Below, piece after piece: positions 55,385 through 64,000 of a stretch of 64,000 bases of DNA (positions are counted from its first letter, which is position 1; the number at the start of each line of letters is the position of its first letter). A model generated the notes under the pieces. The model worked only from the letters and a program-made list of their open reading frames with translations. It was not told where the DNA came from and did no database searches. Source of the DNA: Seleniivibrio sp. (GTDB taxonomy: Bacteria > Chrysiogenota > Deferribacteres > Deferribacterales > Geovibrionaceae); NCBI RefSeq assembly GCF_021209385.1, contig NZ_JAJOIL010000026.1, positions 1 to 64,000 on the forward strand, read 5' to 3'. Made by a program: the position numbers and the translations under genes.

Positions 55385-56155
55385 ATGGAACCTTCAACTA
55401 TTATCGGTCTCATCGTTGCTGCCATAACACTCGGCGTTGGTATGGTAATGAAGGGCGTTGCCATGCACGCGCTTCTTGTTCCGGCGGCATATCTCATAAT
55501 CATAGGCGGAACAGCCGCCGCAATTTTCAACGCATTTCCCCTCCGCGACCTGAAAGCCTTCCCGAAACTTCTGAAAAAGATATTCTTTGGACAGAAACTA
55601 ATGAAAGAGGAAGAGGTGATGGAGATGTTTCTTCATTATGCATCCATTGCCAGACGCGACGGGCTGCTTGCCCTTGAATCCCACGCGGCGGAAATGAAAG
55701 ACCCCTTCATAAAAAAGGGGCTAATGATGATCATCGACGGACGCGAACCTGATTTTGTCGAAACAGTTCTGGACCAGGACATAGCACTTATGGAGGAGCG
55801 CCATCACGGTTTTGCATCCATATTTTCACAGGCTGGCGGCTATGCCCCGACACTGGGCGTTCTCGGTGCTGTTGTCGGTCTGATTGCGGCTCTGGGCAAC
55901 CTGAACGACATTGAAAAACTCGGTCACTCAATTGCAGCGGCTTTCATAGCAACTCTGCTGGGTATCTTTGTCGGCTACGTTATCTGTCACCCATTCTGCA
56001 ACAAGCTGAAAAGGATGTCCCATCACGAGGCGGAGCTCAAAAAGATAGTCTTCGCCGGCATAATGTCCCTTCAGGCAGGCGATTCGGTATCCACAATGCA
56101 GGACAAACTTTCAGTGTTCCTTCAGGCGCACGAAAGAAAAATACCGGAAATATGA
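55385..56155 (+). CDS. motA: MotA-type stator membrane subunit
   Basis: The 256-residue protein has four membrane helices in the MotA pattern: two at the N-terminus (TIIGLIVAAITLGVGMVMKG, LLVPAAYLIIIGGTAAAIF), a large cytoplasmic loop with RRDGLLALE, then SQAGGYAPTLGVLGAVVGLI and a fourth helix. With MotB it forms the ion channel that turns the flagellum or a related surface machine. No other flagellar genes are near, so the partner motor is elsewhere. Confidence 0.85.
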   Translation: MEPSTIIGLIVAAITLGVGMVMKGVAMHALLVPAAYLIIIGGTAAAIFNAFPLRDLKAFPKLLKKIFFGQKLMKEEEVMEMFLHYASIARRDGLLALESHAAEMKDPFIKKGLMMIIDGREPDFVETVLDQDIALMEERHHGFASIFSQAGGYAPTLGVLGAVVGLIAALGNLNDIEKLGHSIAAAFIATLLGIFVGYVICHPFCNKLKRMSHHEAELKKIVFAGIMSLQAGDSVSTMQDKLSVFLQAHERKIPEI

Positions 56156-56156
56156 T

Positions 56157-56912
56157 ATGGCAAGAAAAAAACGCTGCCCCAAACATGAGGAACACGCCGA
56201 CGAAACGTGGCTTATACCCTATGCCGATCTTCTGACCCTACTTCTGGCGCTGTTCATAGTCCTTTTTGCCACAAGTCAGGTGGACAAGGTTAAACTTGCT
56301 GAAATGCAGAAGGTTTTCAGCATCATCTTTACCTCTCAGAAAGGGGTGATGGGCGACGCGTCCATACAGCCTTCCAATCAGAAACATTCCACCGACAACA
56401 ATGAAAAGACGAGCGATCAGGGCGAAGTATCGAAACAGCTTATCCCAAACAAAAACGGGGAGCTTTCGTCCGTACAGCATAAGCTTAACCAGTACATAAC
56501 AATGGAAAACCTGCCCGGCTACATGGTCACATCCATGACCGACGAAGGGCTTATGCTTACCATAAAAGACGTGGCACTGTTCCAGTCCGGCAGTGCAGAA
56601 CTCATACCGCAGGCGCAGAAGATAGCCTATGACCTGTCCATAATACTCGAAAAAACACAGGAAAAGGTACAGGTTGCCGGTCACACTGATGATAACCCGT
56701 CGGAAGGCAGCGGATTCACATCAAACTGGGAGCTGTCCTCCGAACGTGCCATAAACTTTATGAAAGAGATACTGAAAAATCCCGCGTTAAATCCTGAACG
56801 GTTCAGCGCCGTGGCATACGGTCAGTATCAGCCTGTGGTACCGAACATAACCGACAGCGACCGCGAACAGAACAGACGTGTGGAAATACTCATCCGCAAA
56901 CCTGCGGAATAA
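56157..56912 (+). CDS. motB: MotB-type stator with OmpA peptidoglycan-binding domain
   Basis: The 251-residue protein has one N-terminal helix containing the ion-binding aspartate (PYADLLTLLLALFIVLFATS), a linker and a C-terminal OmpA-like domain (about 150-248) with VAGHTDDNPSEG and NRRVEILI. It follows motA by 1 base. Ion type (H+ or Na+) cannot be told. Confidence 0.87.
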   Translation: MARKKRCPKHEEHADETWLIPYADLLTLLLALFIVLFATSQVDKVKLAEMQKVFSIIFTSQKGVMGDASIQPSNQKHSTDNNEKTSDQGEVSKQLIPNKNGELSSVQHKLNQYITMENLPGYMVTSMTDEGLMLTIKDVALFQSGSAELIPQAQKIAYDLSIILEKTQEKVQVAGHTDDNPSEGSGFTSNWELSSERAINFMKEILKNPALNPERFSAVAYGQYQPVVPNITDSDREQNRRVEILIRKPAE

Positions 56913-56976
56913 CAGAATCAGTTGCAAAATTAAACCGATTACGCCATAATCCTGAAACTTTTACAAAGAGGTTGTG

Positions 56977-58677
56977 ATGGAAGGTTCAGCCGAGGTCGCC
57001 GCACCATTATTTCTGTCAATTGGCGTGCTTCTGCTTTTTGCATGGAGCTTCGGCGAGATTGCCCGCCGCCTGAACCAGCCTGCCGTTCTTGGCGAGATCA
57101 TCGCGGGGCTTGTGCTAGGTCCAACCGTATTCGGCTATATCTCACCCGACATGCTCCACTGGATGTTTCCCGCAGAGGGTCACACTGCCTCCATGATAGA
57201 GGGCATCACCTCTGTTTCAATTGCATTATTCCTTCTTGTGGCTGGGATGGAGGTTGAGTTCGCCGCCATCATAAAAGCAAGACGCATCGCCGCCGTAACA
57301 GGCATAGGCGGTCTCATAGTACCCTTCATAGCCGGATTCGGCGCGGCATACATGTTTCCTGAGCAATTCGGAGCCGCCGCAGGGCATTACGACACCATCT
57401 TTGCGCTTTTCATAGCTACGGCTATGTCGATATCCGCACTGCCAGTGATCGCAAGAACCCTTATGGATCTCAACCTGTACAGAAGCGAGCTGGGGATGAT
57501 AACCATAGCCGCTGCCGTTCTGAACGACCTTATCGGCTGGCTCGTGTTCGCGGTGATCCTTGCTCTGTTCGGCATAGGTCATACCGGAGCATCAGGTATT
57601 GTCGCCACACTGGTTATGACTATACTCTTCTCTGTCCTAATGCTCACCATCGGTCGGAAGATAATGGATAAAGCGCTGACATGGGTTCAGGCATACCTGA
57701 GCTGGCCTGCGGGAACGCTTGGCTTCGTTCTGGTCGTTACGTTTTTAAGTGCCGCTGCCGCGGAAGCGATAGGCATACACGCCATATTCGGGTCATTTCT
57801 CGCAGGTGTCGCACTGGGCGACAGCAAACACCTTTCGGAGCACACTAAAAAGACAATCACACAGCTTGTTTCATTTGTGTTTGCGCCGCTGTTCTTCGCC
57901 AGCATCGGTCTCAAGGTGGACATCACCGCACACTTTGATTTCGCTCTCACAATGATAATCATAGCCATAGCTTTTGCAGGCAAGATATTCGGAAGCGGAA
58001 TAACCGCAAAACTGAGCGGACTCTCAAACAGGGAATCAATAGCCATAGGCGTTGCGCTGAACGCGCGTGGCGCAATGGAGATAATCCTTGCACTGCTTGC
58101 GTTGCAGATGGGCGTTATAGACGAAAGGCTCTTCGTCTCACTTCTGGTGATGGCGCTCGCAACGTCGCTTTTCTGCGGTCCCGTGATCAAACGGGTGCTA
58201 CAACTCAAACCCGGCAGAAGGTTCGTTTCCTATCTCTCGGATAAATATTTCATCAGCAACGTTTCGGCGCGTACCCCCATAGAGGTCATTGAAGAGATGA
58301 GCGTCCTGTTCCGCAGAACGGGACTTGACGTGAACGTGATAAAAGAGACGCTGATAGAGCGCGAAAAGCTTATGCCCACAGGACTTTCAAACGGGGTAGC
58401 AGTCCCCCATGCAAGAGTAAAGGGGCTTAAACATCCGGTGATAGCCGTCGGCATATCACGCGGCGGCATAAATTTCGACTCGTCCGACGGCACATTCGCG
58501 CAGGTGATAATAGTCATACTGGTGCCTGAAAGCGAAAACGCCCTGCTTCTGAATCTTTTTGCAGAGATAGCAAAAACCTTCAACCAGCCGGATGCATCCT
58601 CCGTGCTTGTGGATTCAAAGAATTTCGCACAGTTTCTTTCCAGTCTCCGCGTTCTGATAGAGAACGTCAGAAGATGA
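56977..58677 (+). CDS. CPA2 cation:proton antiporter fused to a PTS EIIA-type domain
   Basis: The 566-residue protein has an N-terminal Kef/CPA2 exchanger (about 1-400, many helices, with LNQPAVLGEIIAGLVLGP) and a C-terminal EIIA-Ntr/EIIA-Fru-like domain (about 425-560) with a candidate phosphorylatable histidine in NGVAVPHARVKG. The ordinary KefB/KefC partner is a TrkA-N domain; here it is replaced. This suggests that ion exchange is gated by phosphotransfer, but no PTS genes are in view. ATG at 56977 preceded by GAGG; a GTG at 56974 is possible. Confidence 0.85.
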   Translation: MEGSAEVAAPLFLSIGVLLLFAWSFGEIARRLNQPAVLGEIIAGLVLGPTVFGYISPDMLHWMFPAEGHTASMIEGITSVSIALFLLVAGMEVEFAAIIKARRIAAVTGIGGLIVPFIAGFGAAYMFPEQFGAAAGHYDTIFALFIATAMSISALPVIARTLMDLNLYRSELGMITIAAAVLNDLIGWLVFAVILALFGIGHTGASGIVATLVMTILFSVLMLTIGRKIMDKALTWVQAYLSWPAGTLGFVLVVTFLSAAAAEAIGIHAIFGSFLAGVALGDSKHLSEHTKKTITQLVSFVFAPLFFASIGLKVDITAHFDFALTMIIIAIAFAGKIFGSGITAKLSGLSNRESIAIGVALNARGAMEIILALLALQMGVIDERLFVSLLVMALATSLFCGPVIKRVLQLKPGRRFVSYLSDKYFISNVSARTPIEVIEEMSVLFRRTGLDVNVIKETLIEREKLMPTGLSNGVAVPHARVKGLKHPVIAVGISRGGINFDSSDGTFAQVIIVILVPESENALLLNLFAEIAKTFNQPDASSVLVDSKNFAQFLSSLRVLIENVRR

Positions 58678-58746
58678 GAGATTGCTTCACCCCCTAAAGG
58701 GGTTCGCAAAGACTAATAGAAAGCCCGTCTTCGCGAGGAGTACAGC
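58676..58746. repeat. family B repeat copy
   Basis: Begins GAGAGATTGCTTC, contains a CCCCCT-AAAGGGG mini-hairpin, TTCGCAAAGAC and GTCTTCGCGAGGA. Shares these strings with 30,723-30,800. Lies between the convergent antiporter and queC ends. Confidence 0.55.
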
Positions 58747-58762
58747 TATTTTCTCAAATGCT

Positions 58763-59434
58763 TTAGAGTTTTAAATAATCCTCATAACCTTTCGACCGCA
58801 GTTTACATGCGGGACATTCGCCGCAGCCGTATCCCCAGTCGTGTTTTACGCTTCTGTCGCCCTGATAGCATGTGTGGCTGTCCTCAAGAACTATGTCCAA
58901 AACACCGCAGTCTTTCGCCAGCTTAAAGGTCTCCGCCTTGTTAAGATACATCAGCGGGGTATGTATGATAAGCTCCGTATCGCTTCCGAGGTTAAGCGCC
59001 CTCTCCTGAGCCTGAACAAACACCATGCGGCAGTCGGGATAACCTGAATAATCCGTTTCGCAAACCCCAGCCACAAGGTTGTCGCACCCTTTAAGTTGTG
59101 CATAGGCATGGGAAAGGGTCAGAAAAAGCGCGTTACGGTTGGGAACGTATGACGCTGGAAGTTTTTTAAGTCTTGGGTGGCGCTCGGAAACGTCTGCACC
59201 TTTTGTTGTCAGTGCCGAATCCACCAGCCCTGCGAAAAACGATATATCAACCATTTTATGGCTTACACCCATCTTTTCGGCTATCTTTTCCGCCTGAACC
59301 AGCTCAATCGAGTGGTTCTGTCCGTAGCCGAAAGTTATGGTATGTACCTTTTCAAATCTTTTTAAAGCCCAGCCGAGACAGGTTGTGCTGTCCTGTCCGC
59401 CTGAAAATACAACAAGCGCTGAATTGTTTCTCAT
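58763..59434 (-). CDS. queC: 7-cyano-7-deazaguanine synthase QueC
   Basis: ATP-dependent conversion of CDG to preQ0 in queuosine synthesis. The 223-residue protein has the PP-loop FSGGQDSTTCLGWAL and the zinc cysteines in CGECPACKLR. The other queuosine genes are not in the window. Overlaps the preceding gene by 4 bases. Confidence 0.93.
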   Translation of the reverse strand: MRNNSALVVFSGGQDSTTCLGWALKRFEKVHTITFGYGQNHSIELVQAEKIAEKMGVSHKMVDISFFAGLVDSALTTKGADVSERHPRLKKLPASYVPNRNALFLTLSHAYAQLKGCDNLVAGVCETDYSGYPDCRMVFVQAQERALNLGSDTELIIHTPLMYLNKAETFKLAKDCGVLDIVLEDSHTCYQGDRSVKHDWGYGCGECPACKLRSKGYEDYLKL

Positions 59435-59799
59435 TGTTCACCCGCAAATTTTCTATAGTCGCCGCCGATGACCTCTTTCATCCCGAAAAAGTGTCCTCTG
59501 CCGAAATACATGAATGCCGTGACAACAGAATCACCGCACTCAACCTCCGCCATCTTGCGGAAATAAAAATCGCCTTCGTACTCGTCCAGACATTTAAGCA
59601 CATCATCAGGCACTTCGTAAAGCTCACCTTTGATGCAATATCTGTTCCTCCCCTCAAAAACAAACGGATAGCCTTCGTAAATATACATGCTAAGCTCGTG
59701 GGACGTGTGACAGTCTGCACAGATAAGCTCCGCGCCGTTCATTTTGCCCTCTTTGTCCAGCCCCGACATAAGCGTTCCGTAAACGAACAGTTTTTTCAT
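59431..59799 (-). CDS. gamma-glutamylcyclotransferase-fold protein
   Basis: A 122-residue protein with the signature LFVYGTLMSG, which binds substrate in the family, and the catalytic glutamate in CLDEYEGDFY. Family members cyclise gamma-glutamyl amides; the substrate here is unknown. Placed between an ABC-2 permease and queC in one transcription unit. Confidence 0.85.
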   Translation of the reverse strand: MKKLFVYGTLMSGLDKEGKMNGAELICADCHTSHELSMYIYEGYPFVFEGRNRYCIKGELYEVPDDVLKCLDEYEGDFYFRKMAEVECGDSVVTAFMYFGRGHFFGMKEVIGGDYRKFAGEQ

Positions 59800-59800
59800 A

Positions 59801-60901
59801 TCACTCCAGTGTTTTTTTAAACTTCATTGATGCGAAAACCATAAAAAAGATCGCATGTATGCAAAGCCATATAAGCTGTTTTGAAAGTTCCGCCGCCGTT
59901 GCGCCTTTTATCACGACGCCAATGATACCCTCAAGACTCCAGCGCATGGGAACAAGACAGGTGAAATACTGCACAGGTTCGGGCATATTCGACACCGGAA
60001 ATATATATCCGCTCAGAAGTGCGCTGGGCATCATCAGAAAAAAAGATGTCAAAAGCGCCTGCTGCTGGGTTCTGGACGATACACTCACAAGAAGCGCAAG
60101 CCCCAGATAGGTGATAATACTCATCACCACAACTGCAAAAAGCAGAAAAATACTGCCCTTAACGGTTATGCCGAATATAAAATATGCCAGCACAAACATC
60201 ATCGTGGTGGTAATAAGCCCCGTCAGCATGAACGGAACCGTCTTACCAATTATAAACTCCGTACGGCTTATGGGCGTCACCATCACCTGCTCAATTGTAC
60301 CTATCTCCTTCTCCCTGACAATCGCTATACTTGTCAGAAGCATGCCCGAAACCATCATCATAAGTGTGATAAGCCCCGGAACATAGTAAAACTTGCTCAG
60401 CAGGTTCGCATTGAAAAGATTCCGATGCTGAAAGGAAACAGTTTCCGTAACATTGACACTGTTTTTCGCCGCATAGGTGCTGATAACGCCGGATGCGTAA
60501 TTCATTATTATGCCCGCGTCGTTGCTCATTGTCCCGTCTGCTATAACCTGAACAGAAGCGCTCCGCCCCGAAAGAACGTCTTTTTCAAATCCTTTCGGAA
60601 AAACCACTGCTCCGCGCACGTCGCCCCTGTCCAGCAGTCTTTTCACTTCATCAGGACCCGTCACTCTGTACTGTATCCTGAAATATCCGCTGGCAGCAAA
60701 ACTGTCGGTTATCGCCCTGCTCTGGGGCGAATTGTCATAGTCCAGAACGGCAATACCTATATTTTTAACGTCCATGGTAAGAGCGAACGAAAAAACCAGA
60801 AGCTGAAGCAGCGGCATCACAAAAACTATTGTCCGCATTTTAGGATCGCGAAGCATCTGTTTCAGTTCCTTAAGGAGCATCGCCTTCAGTTTCGTTATCA
60901 T
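59801..60901 (-). CDS. ABC-2 type permease, YbhR-like
   Basis: The 366-residue integral membrane protein has one N-terminal helix, a large periplasmic domain (about 45-165, starting KNIGIAVLDYDNSPQSRAIT), then five or so helices with REKEIGTIEQVMVTPISRTE, the ABC-2 signature. Its partner is the second permease immediately upstream (1-base overlap). Together with the tandem ATPase and HlyD protein it is organised like E. coli YbhGFSR. Confidence 0.88.
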   Translation of the reverse strand: MITKLKAMLLKELKQMLRDPKMRTIVFVMPLLQLLVFSFALTMDVKNIGIAVLDYDNSPQSRAITDSFAASGYFRIQYRVTGPDEVKRLLDRGDVRGAVVFPKGFEKDVLSGRSASVQVIADGTMSNDAGIIMNYASGVISTYAAKNSVNVTETVSFQHRNLFNANLLSKFYYVPGLITLMMMVSGMLLTSIAIVREKEIGTIEQVMVTPISRTEFIIGKTVPFMLTGLITTTMMFVLAYFIFGITVKGSIFLLFAVVVMSIITYLGLALLVSVSSRTQQQALLTSFFLMMPSALLSGYIFPVSNMPEPVQYFTCLVPMRWSLEGIIGVVIKGATAAELSKQLIWLCIHAIFFMVFASMKFKKTLE

Positions 60902-62025
60902 CAGTTCAGCCTCAGTTTCAGCCGCTTATTAGCCGCAACAACCATTATCAGAGTATACACGCAAAGGAACAGAAAATTCGCGTAGATTATCTCAAGTCCC
61001 ACCCCTTTCAGGTAGATGCTTTTCAGCATCGACACGAAATATCTGGCGGGAAAGATGTATGTAAGAAGCTGTATTGGCATCGGCATGTTCGCTATGGTGA
61101 ACACAAAACCGCTGAGTATCATCGTGGGCAGAAATCCTGTTATAAGCGCTATCTGGTTGGCAAGCACCTGTTTTTTCAGATTTATGCTGAGCAGAAGTCC
61201 GAAGAACAGCACACCTGTCAGAAACAGCGTGGCGACAAAGAACAAAAGCGCAGGATTGCCGCGCATAGGAACCCCGAATACCAGCCGTCCCAGCCATATG
61301 GCAGTTATGATATCCGCCAGCCCGATGCAGTACAGCGGTATGAATTTGCCGAATGTCAGCTCCAGCCGCGTCACAGGCGTACTTATAAGCTGTTCCATCG
61401 TGCCTGTCTCCCATTCGCGGGCAACGGTGACACTCGCCAGCATAGCCGCAATAACAGCCATGACGATGGCAAGGATACCGGGAACTATCATGTAGGTGCT
61501 GACCATGCCCTGATTGTACCAGGCGCGCGGCAGAACGTTTACATTCATGCCGTCCGTCCGCAAAGCCTGTGCTGAAAGTTTGATATTATATATAGTGGAA
61601 AGCGCCTGAACGTAGTTCAGCGCCGTGCGCCCCACGTTCGCGTCGCTGCCGTCCACAAGCACCTGTACTTCTGTATGTTCACCCTTGAGCAGTTTTTCAG
61701 CAAAATCTCTTTTAATGATTATGCCGACAAGTGCCTTTTTTTCGCGCATCAGCCTCTGCATATCGTCAAAACCCTCTGCGCGGGACGAAACGTTAAAATA
61801 TGCTGAGCCGTCGAAGAGACTCACAAGCTCCCTGCTCTGAGGAGTATCGGACAGGTCGGCAACAGCCGTCGGGATATTTTTCAGATCGGTGTTCAGCGCA
61901 TAGCCGAAAAGCAATATCAGCATGACGGGAATGGCTATCGCAAGAAAAAGACTGCGCCAGTCACGAAAAATATGTATAAACTCTTTTATCACCATTGCTT
62001 TCAGACGTCTGGGACTGAATATCAT
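60901..62025 (-). CDS. ABC-2 type permease, YbhS-like
   Basis: A 374-residue paralogue of the previous gene: FRDWRSLFLAIAIPVMLILLFGYAL, periplasmic domain with AVADLSDTPQSRELV, and VAREWETGTMEQLISTPVTRLE. The two permeases probably form a heterodimer. Overlaps the ATPase gene by 4 bases. Confidence 0.88.
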   Translation of the reverse strand: MIFSPRRLKAMVIKEFIHIFRDWRSLFLAIAIPVMLILLFGYALNTDLKNIPTAVADLSDTPQSRELVSLFDGSAYFNVSSRAEGFDDMQRLMREKKALVGIIIKRDFAEKLLKGEHTEVQVLVDGSDANVGRTALNYVQALSTIYNIKLSAQALRTDGMNVNVLPRAWYNQGMVSTYMIVPGILAIVMAVIAAMLASVTVAREWETGTMEQLISTPVTRLELTFGKFIPLYCIGLADIITAIWLGRLVFGVPMRGNPALLFFVATLFLTGVLFFGLLLSINLKKQVLANQIALITGFLPTMILSGFVFTIANMPMPIQLLTYIFPARYFVSMLKSIYLKGVGLEIIYANFLFLCVYTLIMVVAANKRLKLRLN

Positions 62026-63914
62026 TTTTCACCCCCGTCGGCTCTCTCTATCATGGAAACGAAAACGTCCTCCATGGTTGCCTCAATTGCGTTCACTTCC
62101 GCGCGTATGCCCTTCTCCGCAAAATATTCTTTTATTGCAGTTTCAGCCGTATCCTTAGTTCTCACATGAAGCCCCGCTCCGAAAAGCGAAACGTCCAGAA
62201 CGGAATCCAGCTTCCCCAGCCCATCCATGTGGGAGAAAGGGTCTTTTACAAGCACCTCGATTATCCTGTCCTGCATCTGCGATGTTTTAAGCTCGGAGGG
62301 CTTACCCATTGCTATCATATCTCCGCGGAATATCAGCGCCAGTCTGTCGCAGTATTCCGCCTCCTCCATATAGTGAGTGCTGACAAACACCGTGACACCG
62401 CTTGCCGCAAGTTCGTTTATAATTGCCCAGAAAAGTCTTCTGCTGGCAGGATCGGCACCGCTGGTGGGTTCGTCCAAAAACACGATTGAAGGTTTATGCA
62501 GGATGGCGCACGCAAGGGCAAGCCTCTGCCGCCAGCCGCCCACAAGCTCCGAGGTCATAAGATTCTTTCTGTCCTCAAGTCCTGCAAGTTTCAGCGACCA
62601 GTCCCTTCTCTGCGCAAGTTCCGCTCCCGTCAGCCCGTATATCCCGCCGTAGAAATCTATGTTCTCATATACCCTAAGGTCTTCGTAAAGCGAAAACTTC
62701 TGGCTCATGTACCCGATTTTCGACTTTATGGTCTCAGGTTTATGTACTATGTCCACGCCGCCAACGACCCCTTCGCCGGATGTGGCTGGGAGCAGTCCGC
62801 AAAGCATTTTTATTGTCGTGCTTTTTCCAGCGCCGTTGGGACCTAAGAATCCGAATATTTCGCCGTAAGGCACTGTCAGGCTTATGTTGTTTACTGCAGT
62901 AAAGTCGCCGAACCGTTTCGTAAGCCCGCGAACTTCAAGTGCAGTTCCACTCTTTCCGCCGGCGCCCTCTGCTATCAGCGAAAGGATATTTTCATCAGCA
63001 TCGGCAGATTCGCCAATGCTCATGAAGATATCCTCAAGCATCGCTCTGTCTGGCTCTATCACTGCTTCCGGAGCCAGTTTTTTCAATTCATCAGTATCCG
63101 TCTGCATATCATGCGTCAAAACCCTTATCCTGTCTCCGTATGCGTGAACACGTCCGCCGCCCATTGCCCCTTTCAGCTTTTTCACAAGGCTTCTGTCGCC
63201 GCCATCCTTAACACTTATGACCTGTATACCGCTTTTTCTGACAACCTCTTCGGGAGAACCTTCGGCAATTATCTTTCCTTTATGCATCAACCCGATGACA
63301 CTGCATCGCTCCGCTTCGTCCAGATAAGCCGTACTCATGAGAATCGTCATTCCATCTGCAACCAATCCGTAAAGTATCCGCCAGAAATCCCTGCGGCTGA
63401 CAGGGTCAACGCCGTTGGTGGGTTCGTCCAGAAGCAGTACCTCCGGCTTATGCACCAGCGCACAGATAAGCTGTAATTTCTGCTTCATACCGCCGGAAAG
63501 CTTCCCCGCCTGTCTGTGTTTGAAGGGTTTCATATAGCTGAAATCGAGAAGTTCGTCGATGCGCTCCCGCATACCGTGTTTTTCAACACCATAGAGGTCG
63601 GCGTAAAGTCTGATATTTTCCTGAACCGTCATGTCCGGATACAAGCCGAATTTCTGGCTCATGTAGGCGATTGAGTTTTTGACAGCGATCTGTTCCCGCT
63701 CGCATGAATGACCGCAGACGAATGCCTCGCCGCTGTCGGGTTTAAGGATGCCTGCGATAACGCGAAGTATCGTGGTCTTTCCAGCCCCGTCGGGACCTAT
63801 CAGACCGTATATTGCGCCGCTATTGACATTCAGAGATACGTTGTCAACGGCAACGGCTGAACCGTAGCGCTTTGTTATACCGTCCGCAGAGACGGCATAT
63901 CCACCGCTTTTCAT
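62022..63914 (-). CDS. tandem ABC ATPase, YbhF-like
   Basis: A 630-residue protein with two ABC cassettes. NBD1 (about 5-230): Walker A GPDGAGKTTILR, signature KLSGGMKQKL, Walker B LLLDEPTNGVDP. NBD2 (about 325-550): Walker A GPNGAGKSTTIK, Walker B VFLDEPTSGADP, but the signature reads ELVGGWRQRL, so the serine of LSGGQ is replaced by valine. ATG at 63914 chosen; a GTG sits one codon earlier. It overlaps the stop of the HlyD gene. Confidence 0.9.
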   Translation of the reverse strand: MKSGGYAVSADGITKRYGSAVAVDNVSLNVNSGAIYGLIGPDGAGKTTILRVIAGILKPDSGEAFVCGHSCEREQIAVKNSIAYMSQKFGLYPDMTVQENIRLYADLYGVEKHGMRERIDELLDFSYMKPFKHRQAGKLSGGMKQKLQLICALVHKPEVLLLDEPTNGVDPVSRRDFWRILYGLVADGMTILMSTAYLDEAERCSVIGLMHKGKIIAEGSPEEVVRKSGIQVISVKDGGDRSLVKKLKGAMGGGRVHAYGDRIRVLTHDMQTDTDELKKLAPEAVIEPDRAMLEDIFMSIGESADADENILSLIAEGAGGKSGTALEVRGLTKRFGDFTAVNNISLTVPYGEIFGFLGPNGAGKSTTIKMLCGLLPATSGEGVVGGVDIVHKPETIKSKIGYMSQKFSLYEDLRVYENIDFYGGIYGLTGAELAQRRDWSLKLAGLEDRKNLMTSELVGGWRQRLALACAILHKPSIVFLDEPTSGADPASRRLFWAIINELAASGVTVFVSTHYMEEAEYCDRLALIFRGDMIAMGKPSELKTSQMQDRIIEVLVKDPFSHMDGLGKLDSVLDVSLFGAGLHVRTKDTAETAIKEYFAEKGIRAEVNAIEATMEDVFVSMIERADGGEK

Positions 63915-64000
63915 CACTTGCTCAGGACTATCGTCCCGTCCACGGGCATACCCGTTTTAAGCATCTGGTCTCTGTTGTCCAGACTGACCTTTATCCTGTA
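63914..64000 (-). CDS. HlyD-family adaptor, C-terminal end (partial)
   Basis: The last 28 residues are visible, ending in DNRDQMLKTGMPVDGTIVLSK, the usual C-terminus of membrane-fusion proteins of ABC-2 exporters (YbhG-like). The rest lies outside the window. It overlaps the ATPase start by one base (TGATG). Confidence 0.7.
   Translation of the reverse strand, partial: YRIKVSLDNRDQMLKTGMPVDGTIVLSK

Noticed and set aside
55385-56912. ExbB/ExbD or TolQ/TolR instead of MotA/MotB
   Set aside because: The second protein has a full OmpA-type peptidoglycan-binding domain and the first has the four-helix MotA layout with a long cytoplasmic loop.

Overview
The window is about 64 kb of a compact bacterial chromosome, with operons on both strands. 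Its content suggests a Gram-negative, mainly anaerobic bacterium: a complete Rnf ion-pumping complex, anaerobic-route cobalamin genes, a class III (oxygen-sensitive) ribonucleotide reductase, a heptosyltransferase, RND and ABC-2 exporters and a MotAB-type stator. My best guess is a relative of the Deferribacterota, inferred from gene content only. No rRNA, tRNA, CRISPR, phage or transposase gene was seen.

Layout. 1-1,950: a gene end, a truncated glycosyltransferase, a small unknown gene and a GT9 heptosyltransferase. 1,955-13,938 (minus): a long, tightly overlapping housekeeping run (M23 peptidase, DedA, recN, nadK, tlyA, dxs, ispA, xseB, bcp, rlmN, STAS, PilZ, pyrE, pyrF). 14,059-18,523 (plus): cbiD-E-F-G-H-J for corrin-ring synthesis. 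18,527-25,318 (minus): rpiB, comEB, rnfCDGEAB, an unknown gene and a CsgG-like lipoprotein. 25,399-31,526 (minus): nadA, ymdB, rny, 5-FCL, rarA, a 6S RNA gene, zapA and a coiled-coil gene. 31,632-34,457 (plus): a TPR protein and a dGTPase. 34,540-37,705 (minus): a cobalamin riboswitch controlling nrdD, a 55-residue gene carrying the glycyl-radical motif, and nrdG. 38,095-41,076 (plus): three genes I cannot assign to a known system, encoding a cytoplasmic solute-binding-like protein, a HypB/UreG-like GTPase and an orphan ABC ATPase. 41,130-46,492: two large convergent signalling proteins. 46,600-53,277: a TetR-controlled RND efflux system. 53,420-58,677 (plus): ABC-F ATPase, MotAB pair, and a CPA2 antiporter fused to an EIIA domain. 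58,763-64,000 (minus): a YbhGFSR-like exporter, a GGCT-fold protein and queC.

How parts work together. Corrin synthesis (cbi operon) meets DNA-precursor supply at the riboswitch: class III reductase needs no B12, so an off-switch would silence it when B12 is available for a B12-dependent class II enzyme. The dGTPase next door acts on the same dNTP pool.

Data quality. Four otherwise intact genes (cbiD, ymdB, dgt and the ABC-F gene) each carry one single-base frameshift. Two of these are in runs of 8-9 A. They may be assembly errors, decay or slippage sites, so treat these gene models as frameshifted rather than dead until checked against reads. Two dispersed inverted-repeat families occupy several intergenic gaps.
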